6,151 nt of DNA from Phyllobacteriaceae bacterium. Its GTDB lineage: Bacteria > Pseudomonadota > Alphaproteobacteria > Rhizobiales > Ancalomicrobiaceae. This document shows, one piece after another, positions 1-4,207 of the stretch. The position numbers and the translations under genes were made by a program. The stretch covers positions 1 through 6,151 of the forward strand of contig JAAYVT010000142.1 in the NCBI GenBank assembly GCA_012517025.1, in the 5' to 3' direction. A model generated the notes under the pieces. The model ran no database searches, was not told the origin of the DNA, and worked only from the letters and a program-made list of their open reading frames with translations. The stretch's first letter is position 1, and each line of letters begins with the position of its first letter.

Positions 1-76
1 TCTTCTCACGCGAATCGTTCGCATGCGCCGACGGGCGACGCGGATCGTCTGTCGCACGGGTGTGGACGGCCGATCT

Positions 77-107
77 TTGACATGAAGCAAGTGTGAGACG
101 ACATATT
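77..107 (+). promoter_or_regulatory. Candidate sigma-70-type promoter
   Basis: A perfect TTGACA -35 box lies at 77-82, next to the only AT-rich patch in the first 380 bases (101-120). The best -10 is poor: CATATT at 102-107 with a 19-base spacer, slightly long for the housekeeping sigma factor. A perfect -35 hexamer in such GC-rich DNA is notable but can occur by chance. If real, transcription would start near 113, just before the hairpin at 131-167, leaving about 270 bases before the lipoprotein start codon. Confidence 0.35.
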
Positions 108-130
108 ACATATTTCGGATGAAACTTCGA

Positions 131-167
131 CGGCCGTGGCGGCGGGGAAACATCACCGCCACGGCCG
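131..167. repeat. Perfect 12-bp inverted repeat (hairpin) in the upstream region
   Basis: CGGCCGTGGCGG at 131-142 is the exact reverse complement of CCGCCACGGCCG at 156-167, with a 13-base loop. The stem is almost all G-C pairs and should be very stable as RNA. No T-run follows on either side, so it is not a canonical intrinsic terminator. It could be the 3' end of an upstream transcript, part of a leader, or part of a small RNA started from the box at 77-107. Confidence 0.6.
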
Positions 168-210
168 CCGCGTTCACGTTTCGGTGTGGCTCGGTCGTTC
201 AGATTCGGTC

Positions 211-226
211 AACCACCGAAGTGGTT
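211..226. repeat. Short hairpin AACCAC / GTGGTT with CGAA loop
   Basis: AACCAC (211-216) pairs perfectly with GTGGTT (221-226) around a four-base CGAA loop. It is followed by a T and a run of six C, so it only loosely resembles a terminator. With the hairpin at 131-167 it could bound a short transcript of roughly 100-120 bases, but this is inference from spacing only. Confidence 0.35.
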
Positions 227-382
227 TCCCCCCACCGGGTCGGGGCGGCGGGCGGGTGATTAACGACTTCTTGATGGGATCGAGAAAGACTGCCGGAACG
301 TTCGCCGTGTTCCGCCGTCGCCGGCGGTCCGCGCCCGCGCCTCGTCGCGCCGCGGGCCCGTGCCCGCCGAAGGAGATCCGAG

Positions 383-661
383 TTGACCCAAATCCGTCCC
401 TCCGTCCGCCGTCTCGCCTGCCTCGCCGCGCTCGGCGTCGGCCTCTCGCTCGGCGGATGTTCCGGCGGTTCGACGTTCCAGTCGGACTACGTCTCGCCGA
501 TCGCCGCCACGCCGGCGCCCCAACCCAGCGTTCCGACGATGTCGGGCGGTGCCGCGACGGCGCGGCGCATGCCTCTGCTGCCGCCGGTGCCGGGCGACGA
601 ATCCTCCAACGGTCTGCCGCCGGTGACGATGGCCTCGCTGCTGCCGCCCGACGCGCGCTGA
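383..661 (+). CDS. Small proline-rich lipoprotein of unknown function
   Basis: This encodes a 92-residue protein that I do not recognise as a named family. It begins at TTG, chosen because a strong ribosome binding site AAGGAG (370-375) sits seven bases upstream and no in-frame ATG or GTG fits better. The N-terminus has a basic stretch (R5, R9, R10), a hydrophobic core (residues 11-23) and a lipobox ending L-G-G-C with Cys26. It should therefore be exported, cut by signal peptidase II and anchored by lipid. The mature part of about 67 residues is rich in Pro, Ala and Ser, contains Met-Pro and Leu-Pro-Pro pieces, and looks largely disordered with no visible domain. GC at third positions is high, as in the neighbours, supporting real coding. 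It lies 74 bases before the PAP2 phosphatase on the same strand, so co-transcription is possible. An envelope tether or assembly factor is conceivable, but nothing here shows it. Confidence 0.72.
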   Translation: MTQIRPSVRRLACLAALGVGLSLGGCSGGSTFQSDYVSPIAATPAPQPSVPTMSGGAATARRMPLLPPVPGDESSNGLPPVTMASLLPPDAR

Positions 662-690
662 GCGCCGGCTCGATTTGCCGATCCGGCGCT
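661..690 (+). terminator. Hairpin at the end of the lipoprotein gene, possible weak terminator
   Basis: AGCGCCGG (661-668, starting on the last base of the stop codon) pairs perfectly with CCGGCGCT (683-690) around a 14-base loop. No proper T-run follows, only the T at 691 and scattered T's after it. It may protect the 3' end of the lipoprotein message or reduce readthrough into the PAP2 gene. It is not a textbook intrinsic terminator. Confidence 0.35.
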
Positions 691-707
691 TCGTGCTAGT
701 CACGGCG

Positions 708-722
708 GGTCGAAAATCGACC
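708..722. promoter_or_regulatory. Perfect inverted repeat just before the PAP2 ribosome binding site
   Basis: GGTCGA (708-713) and TCGACC (717-722) form a perfect 6-bp inverted repeat around AAA. It ends two bases before the GAGGTGA ribosome binding site (725-731) of the phosphatase gene. In DNA it could be an operator for a dimeric regulator. In RNA it would be a tight hairpin next to the ribosome binding site. The sequence does not distinguish these, and a 6-bp repeat can arise by chance. Confidence 0.35.
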
Positions 723-735
723 ACGAGGTGACCGG

Positions 736-1599
736 GTGTTCGATCGCAACAGGCTTCTCGAGACGATCGACCTGCGCGCGCGGGCAACCTCGGCGCGGTT
801 CGTCGACGGCTGTCGTCGTCTCGGCAAGCGACGCCCGCGCGCCCTGCGCGAGGGGCCGGCCGGCGAGCGCGCGAGCTTCGTCCTGGCGAGCGGGCTCGTC
901 GTCGCCCTGGCCGCGATCAAGCTGTTCGATCCGCTGATGCGCGGTCGCCCCGAAGCCGTCGACGGATCGCTCGCCCATGCGGTGCTCGGCGGGCTCACCT
1001 GGTTCGGCGAAGGCGTCGAAATCCTGGTCGGCTCCGGCGTGCTGGTGATCTTCCTCGCGGCGATCGATCCGGCCGGTCTCGGCCGGGCGAGCCGGGCGCG
1101 GCTGGCCGAGGTCTCCGCCGCCTTCGCCTTCGTCTTCGCCTCGGTCGCCGGCAGCGGTCTCGTCGCCGCCCTCGCCAAGAACCTGCTCGGCCGGGCGCGA
1201 CCCGAACATCTCGCCGGCGACGCGATCTTCGAGATCCACGCGGCGGTGTTCAAATCGAACTGGGCCGCCTTTCCCTCCGGTCACGCCACCACGGCGGGAG
1301 CGAGCGCCGTGGTGCTGGCGCTGCTCTTCCCACGGTTCGCGCGCGCCTTCCTGGTCGCCGGGGCAGTGATCGCGCTGACGCGGATCGGCCTCGGCGCGCA
1401 TTTCCCCTCCGACGTCGCCGCCGGCTTCGCCCTCGGCGCCGCCTTCACCCTGATGCTGGCGCGGGCGCTCTCCAAGCGCGGACTGGTGTTCCGCACCGAC
1501 GGCGAGGGGCGATTGGCGCTGCGGCCGATCGCCGGACCGGCGGGGTGGTTCGACCTCCTCGCCAATCTGATCGCCGCCCGTCGTCCGCCTCAGGGCTGA
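736..1599 (+). CDS. PAP2-family membrane phosphatase
   Basis: This 287-residue integral membrane protein carries all three type-2 phosphatidic-acid phosphatase motifs. These are K148-x6-R155-P156, P180-S-G-H183, and T215-R216-x5-H222-x3-D226, where Thr replaces the usual Ser before Arg. His183 and His222 would be the catalytic pair, with His222 as the nucleophile. Six likely membrane helices (about 47-65, 94-110, 125-147, 185-199, 201-216, 226-244) place all three motifs on the periplasmic face when the basic N-terminus (residues 1-46) is cytoplasmic. The family removes phosphate from isoprenoid or lipid phosphates such as undecaprenyl pyrophosphate, phosphatidylglycerol phosphate or lipid A, and the substrate cannot be read from the sequence. 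The start is GTG, with GAGGTGA (725-731) giving suitable spacing. The 3' end overlaps convergent metC by 10 bases. It may be co-transcribed with the lipoprotein gene. Confidence 0.9.
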   Translation: MFDRNRLLETIDLRARATSARFVDGCRRLGKRRPRALREGPAGERASFVLASGLVVALAAIKLFDPLMRGRPEAVDGSLAHAVLGGLTWFGEGVEILVGSGVLVIFLAAIDPAGLGRASRARLAEVSAAFAFVFASVAGSGLVAALAKNLLGRARPEHLAGDAIFEIHAAVFKSNWAAFPSGHATTAGASAVVLALLFPRFARAFLVAGAVIALTRIGLGAHFPSDVAAGFALGAAFTLMLARALSKRGLVFRTDGEGRLALRPIAGPAGWFDLLANLIAARRPPQG

Positions 1600-1610
1600 A
1601 CCGCGAGGCG
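1586..1610. terminator. Possible bidirectional hairpin across the overlapping stop codons
   Basis: CGCCTC (1586-1591) pairs with GAGGCG (1605-1610) around a 13-base loop that could add two inner G-C pairs (1594-1595 with 1601-1602). It spans both stop codons of the convergent phosphatase and metC genes, the place where a shared bidirectional terminator would be. There is no T-run on either strand and the stem is short, so this is weak. Confidence 0.25.
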
Positions 1611-2810
1611 ATCGAGCCCACGCGCGAGATCGGCCAAGAGATCGTCGGTGTCCTCGAGCCCGATCTGCAGGCGGACCAGCGGTCCGGTCGCGCTCCACGG
1701 CACGGCGGTGCGGATCGCCGCCGGCTCGGCGAGGATGGCGAGGCTCTCGAACCCGCCCCACGAATAGCCGAGGCCGAACAGCTCCAGCCCGTCGAGGAAG
1801 GCCGCCACCGCCTCGAACGAACACGGCTTCAGCTCGAACGAGAACAGTCCCGAAGCGCCGGTGAAGTCGCGCTTCCAGATCGCGTGATCGGGATGGGAGG
1901 GCAGCGCCGGATGGAGTACCCGCGCCACCTCCGGCCGGGTCTCCAACCACCGGGCGATCGCCAGCGCACTCCTCTGATGCTGGGCGAGACGGACCGCCAT
2001 GGTGCGGGCGCCGCGCAGCGCCAGATACATGTCGTCCGGCCCGGTCCACATACCGAGGTCGCCGTGCGTGGTCTTGACCTGCTTCCAGGCGCGCGGGCCG
2101 CAGGCGAGGGTGCCGATCAGTGCGTCGGAATGCCCGACGACGTATTTGGTCGCCGCCATGATCGAGACGTCGACGCCGTGGGCGAGCGGCGCGAAATAGA
2201 GCGGCGTCGCCCAGGTGTTGTCCATCAGCACCACCGGGCGGGTGTCGCCGAGGCCGTCGAGCGCCGTCGTGATCGCCGGCACGTCCGGCATCTCGAAGGT
2301 CAGCGAGGCGGGACTCTCCAGGAACACCGCGCGGGTGTTGGGGCGGACGAGATCGACGATGCCGGCGCCGACGTGGGTGTCGAAATAGGTGGTCTCGACG
2401 CCGAAGCGCTTCAGCACCCCCTCGCAGGCGTTGCGGGTCGGGCCGTAGACCCCGTCCATCACCAGCACGTGGTCGCCGGCGCCGACCACCGACATCAACC
2501 CGAGCGCGCAAGCCGAGGCGCCGGACGGCGTGAAGACGGTGCCGACCGCGCCTTCGATCTCGGTGATCAGCCCTTCGAGAGAGTCGGACGTCGGGGTGCC
2601 GCGCCGCCCGTAGGTGTATCGCGCCGGCGTCGCCGACTTGCCCTTCATCTGCGCGACGCTGTCGAAGAGCACCGTGGAGGCGTGGATCACCGGCGGATTG
2701 ACGAAGGGGCTGCCGTCGAGACGGCCGGCGTGGGCGAGACGGGTCATCGGAGCCGCGGGGGCACCCGCGGCGACGTCGCAATCGGGAGATGCTTTCGGGC
2801 TGTCGGTCAT
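1590..2810 (-). CDS. metC: Cystathionine beta-lyase (PLP-dependent, Cys/Met metabolism family)
   Basis: MetC cleaves cystathionine to homocysteine, pyruvate and ammonia in the cytoplasm, the penultimate step of methionine synthesis by trans-sulfuration. The 406-residue protein shows the fold-type I PLP landmarks: Y67-G-R69-R-G-T (phosphate contacts from the neighbouring subunit), Y122 (equivalent to the active-site Tyr111 of E. coli), D197 in M-D-N-T-W (pyridine nitrogen), K222 in A-T-K-Y (Schiff-base lysine) and R380 in V-R-L-Q-I-G-L-E-D (substrate carboxylate). The S350-W351-G-G-F-E-S piece carries the Trp typical of beta-lyases, where gamma-synthases and gamma-lyases usually have Leu. I chose the ATG at 2810. 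An in-frame GTG at 2876 would add 22 codons, but these have only about 41% GC at third positions, against a very high value in the body, and look like leader DNA. It is divergent from aapJ, and its 3' end overlaps the phosphatase gene by 10 bases. C-S lyase activity on other thioethers is possible. Confidence 0.93.
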   Translation of the reverse strand: MTDSPKASPDCDVAAGAPAAPMTRLAHAGRLDGSPFVNPPVIHASTVLFDSVAQMKGKSATPARYTYGRRGTPTSDSLEGLITEIEGAVGTVFTPSGASACALGLMSVVGAGDHVLVMDGVYGPTRNACEGVLKRFGVETTYFDTHVGAGIVDLVRPNTRAVFLESPASLTFEMPDVPAITTALDGLGDTRPVVLMDNTWATPLYFAPLAHGVDVSIMAATKYVVGHSDALIGTLACGPRAWKQVKTTHGDLGMWTGPDDMYLALRGARTMAVRLAQHQRSALAIARWLETRPEVARVLHPALPSHPDHAIWKRDFTGASGLFSFELKPCSFEAVAAFLDGLELFGLGYSWGGFESLAILAEPAAIRTAVPWSATGPLVRLQIGLEDTDDLLADLARGLDRLAVQP

Positions 2811-2888
2811 GGGAGGTCCAATTTTCTCCGAACGTTGTTTTGCCGCATATTTTTGCGCTGCGATCGGGATTTCCACGGAAGGTTCCCC

Positions 2889-2917
2889 TTGACCGCCCGT
2901 TGGCTTCGGTCTGTGAT
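2889..2917 (+). promoter_or_regulatory. Candidate sigma-70-type promoter for aapJ
   Basis: TTGACC (2889-2894, five of six consensus bases) is followed after exactly 17 bases by TGTGAT (2912-2917, four of six). The spacing is ideal and the direction is toward aapJ. Transcription from here would give a leader of about 170 bases containing both downstream hairpins. It is prediction by eye only. Confidence 0.35.
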
Positions 2918-2930
2918 GTGCCCTCGTGAT

Positions 2931-2946
2931 CGGTCGCGGTGTTGCA
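2931..2946 (+). promoter_or_regulatory. Weak sigma-54-like promoter for aapJ
   Basis: A perfect TTGCA -12 element (2942-2946) has the required GG dinucleotide (2932-2933) at the correct distance, GG to GC spaced as in -24/-12 promoters. The rest of the -24 box matches poorly (cGGtcg against TGGCAC). The aap permease of Rhizobium is nitrogen-regulated as far as I recall, which makes this worth listing, but I see no clear NtrC site upstream. Confidence 0.22.
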
Positions 2947-2971
2947 CTCTAGTTCAAGAGTTTCAGAACCG

Positions 2972-3022
2972 CGAGACGGGGGAGAGCGGGGTCCGGTCGA
3001 CGGTTCGGGGGCCCGCGTCTCG
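2972..3022 (+). promoter_or_regulatory. Stem-loop in the presumed aapJ leader
   Basis: CGAGACG (2972-2978) pairs with CGTCTCG (3016-3022). After a one-base bulge (G3015) the stem continues with GGG (2979-2981) against CCC (3012-3014), enclosing a 30-base GC-rich loop. It begins about 120 bases before the aapJ start codon. It may stabilise the abundant binding-protein message or act in regulation. No terminator T-run follows. Confidence 0.35.
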
Positions 3023-3047
3023 ACGATTGCGAAAATCTCCTGAGCGA

Positions 3048-3071
3048 CGCGACGGGTTGGGAACCCGCGTG
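3048..3071 (+). promoter_or_regulatory. Hairpin just upstream of the aapJ ribosome binding site
   Basis: CGGGTT (3053-3058) pairs with AACCCG (3062-3067) around GGG. Four further pairs (3048-3051 with 3068-3071, one of them G-U) extend the stem past a bulged A3052. It ends 11 bases before the AAGGCGGG ribosome binding site (3083-3090). It could influence translation initiation or protect the 5' end of the aapJ message. Confidence 0.35.
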
Positions 3072-3093
3072 TACGCCAACGCAAGGCGGGACC

Positions 3094-4110
3094 ATGACGA
3101 ACAAAATGATGGCGGCGACCTTCGGTGCCGCGCTCGCGGCCTCCGCGACCGGCGCTTTCGCCGGGACGCTCGACGACGTGAAGGCGAAGGGCTTCGTGCA
3201 GTGCGGTGTCAACACCGGATTGGCGGGCTTCTCGATCTCCGACGCGTCGGGCAAGTGGACCGGCCTCGACGCCGACTTCTGCCGGGCCGTCGCCGCGGCG
3301 ATCTTCGGCGACGCCGAGAAGGTCAAGTTCACCCCGCTGTCGGCCAAGGAGCGCTTCACCGCGCTGCAGTCCGGCGAGATCGATCTGCTTTCGCGCAACA
3401 CCACCTGGACGATGTCGCGCGACACCAAGCAGGGCAAGTTCGCCGGCGTCACGTATTACGACGGCCAGGGCTTCATGGTGCGCAAGTCGCTCGGCATCAC
3501 CTCGGCCAAGCAGCTGAACGGCGCCACCGTCTGCACCCAGACCGGCACCACCACCGAGCTCAACCTCGCCGACTGGTTCCGCGCCAACAAGCTCGAGTAC
3601 AAGCTGGTGTCGTTCGAGAAGGACGCCGAGGTCGTCAAGACCTACGACACCGGCGGCTGCGACGTGCTGACCACCGACGCCTCCGGCCTCTATGCCGAAC
3701 GCCTGAAGCTGGTGAACCCGGACGAGCACATGGTGCTGCCGGAGATCATCTCCAAGGAGCCGCTCGGCCCGATGGTACGCTCGGGCGACGACGCTTGGTT
3801 CAACGTCGTGAAGTGGTCCTACTTCGCGCTCGTCCAGGCCGAGGAGCTCGGCGTCGATTCCAAGAACGTCGACGAGATGCTGGCCAAGTCGGACAACCCC
3901 GAGATCAAGCGCATGCTCGGCAAGGACGGCTCGTTCGGCGCCGACATGGGCATCTCCAACGCCTGGGCCTACAACATCGTCAAGTTCGTCGGCAATTACG
4001 GCGAGCTGTTCGAGCGCAACGTCGGCGTCAACACGCCGCTGAAGATCTCGCGCGGCCTCAACGCGCTGTGGACCAAGGGCGGTCTGCAGTACTCGCCGCC
4101 GATCCGCTGA
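3094..4110 (+). CDS. aapJ: Periplasmic binding protein of the general L-amino acid ABC transporter
   Basis: AapJ captures L-amino acids in the periplasm and hands them to the AapQ/AapM channel. In Rhizobium the Aap system has broad specificity, while the related BztA of Rhodobacter takes Glu, Gln, Asp and Asn. The 338-residue protein matches the usual size of about 340. A Sec signal peptide with hydrophobic core and A-F-A cleavage site ends at Ala23. The mature protein is a family-3 solute-binding protein beginning G-T-L-D-D-V-K. Likely contacts for the amino-acid backbone are R101 in S-R-N-T-T-W-T, the T150-G-T152 loop, and D195 in L-T-T-D. Four cysteines (37, 63, 147, 189) remain after cleavage and could form two disulfides in the periplasm. 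The ATG has AAGGCGGG (3083-3090) upstream. The gene leads the aap operon and is separated from aapQ by two strong hairpins, consistent with higher expression than the membrane subunits. No damage is visible. Confidence 0.95.
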   Translation: MTNKMMAATFGAALAASATGAFAGTLDDVKAKGFVQCGVNTGLAGFSISDASGKWTGLDADFCRAVAAAIFGDAEKVKFTPLSAKERFTALQSGEIDLLSRNTTWTMSRDTKQGKFAGVTYYDGQGFMVRKSLGITSAKQLNGATVCTQTGTTTELNLADWFRANKLEYKLVSFEKDAEVVKTYDTGGCDVLTTDASGLYAERLKLVNPDEHMVLPEIISKEPLGPMVRSGDDAWFNVVKWSYFALVQAEELGVDSKNVDEMLAKSDNPEIKRMLGKDGSFGADMGISNAWAYNIVKFVGNYGELFERNVGVNTPLKISRGLNALWTKGGLQYSPPIR

Positions 4111-4118
4111 TCGGTTTC

Positions 4119-4160
4119 GACACGCCCGCCTCCATCGAGGCGGGCGTGTTCGTTCGGTTT
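4119..4160 (+). terminator. Strong hairpin after aapJ, likely partial terminator or message stabiliser
   Basis: CACGCCCGCCTC (4121-4132) pairs perfectly with GAGGCGGGCGTG (4137-4148) around a CATC loop. A4120-T4149 and a G-U pair extend it to about 14 pairs. The following 12 bases hold seven T in broken runs, so it resembles a leaky intrinsic terminator. It begins eight bases after the aapJ stop codon. In binding-protein operons such structures commonly leave the first message more abundant than the permease part, and I infer that role here. Confidence 0.6.
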
Positions 4161-4167
4161 CGGGGGA

Positions 4168-4190
4168 TCGATCGCCGAGGCGGCGATCGA
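4168..4190 (+). promoter_or_regulatory. Second hairpin, just before the aapQ ribosome binding site
   Basis: TCGATCGCCG (4168-4177) pairs perfectly over 10 bases with CGGCGATCGA (4181-4190) around AGG. It lies 19 bases after the T-rich tail of the first hairpin and ends six bases before the aapQ ribosome binding site AAGGA (4197-4201). It could dampen aapQ translation or block exonucleases moving toward aapJ. Confidence 0.5.
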
Positions 4191-4207
4191 GGTTGAAAGG
4201 ACGTGGC

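Larger units (their letters stand above)
1..382. other. Non-coding or unassigned region upstream of the lipoprotein gene
   Basis: I see no supportable gene here. The first 75-95 bases are open in all three plus frames, which is expected at this GC content, so the end of an upstream gene cannot be excluded or assigned. On the minus strand an ATG at 24-22 runs open to the window edge for eight codons, but it has no ribosome binding site. Positions 101-120 are AT-rich against the background. The region holds a TTGACA box (77-82), a 12-bp perfect hairpin (131-167) and a 6-bp hairpin (211-226), listed separately. From about 300 to 365 it is extremely GC-rich with no clear structure that I can single out. 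Confidence 0.5.
2811..3093. promoter_or_regulatory. Divergent metC-aapJ control region
   Basis: These 283 bases separate two genes transcribed away from each other, so both promoters should lie here. Positions 2821-2857 are AT-rich and include CGCA (2844-2847) with its reverse complement TGCG (2854-2857) six bases apart. This sits in the metC leader or promoter and is a possible operator. The aapJ side holds promoter-like boxes (2889-2917 and 2931-2946), a CTCT...AGAG dyad at 2947-2960 and two hairpins (2972-3022 and 3048-3071). I looked for a SAM-II-type riboswitch on the metC side and did not recognise one. Confidence 0.6.

Noticed and set aside
1..24. Minus-strand ATG at 24 open to the window edge, possible divergent gene
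   Set aside because: Only eight codons are visible and there is no ribosome binding site, so it cannot be supported.
136..699. Plus-strand open frame covering the lipoprotein in another frame
   Set aside because: It is Arg- and Pro-rich low-complexity translation with no convincing start. The lipoprotein frame has a strong ribosome binding site and a lipobox.
2865..2888. Imperfect hairpin GGGA-TTCC / GGAA-TCCC in the metC leader
   Set aside because: The pairing is short, needs a three-against-one bulge and leaves a two-base loop unless the closing pair opens, so it is probably chance.
2811..2960. SAM-II-type riboswitch upstream of metC
   Set aside because: Such elements occur before methionine genes in alphaproteobacteria, but I could not find the characteristic pseudoknot segments on the minus strand. 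A covariance-model search would settle it.
1545..4196. Long plus-strand open frame of about 880 codons antisense to metC and overlapping aapJ
   Set aside because: It is the complement of metC and a shifted frame of aapJ, Arg-rich, with no domain. It is a GC-content artefact.
4193..4207. TTG at 4193 as an earlier aapQ start
   Set aside because: It overlaps the AAGGA ribosome binding site that serves the ATG at 4208, adds only five residues and lacks its own site.
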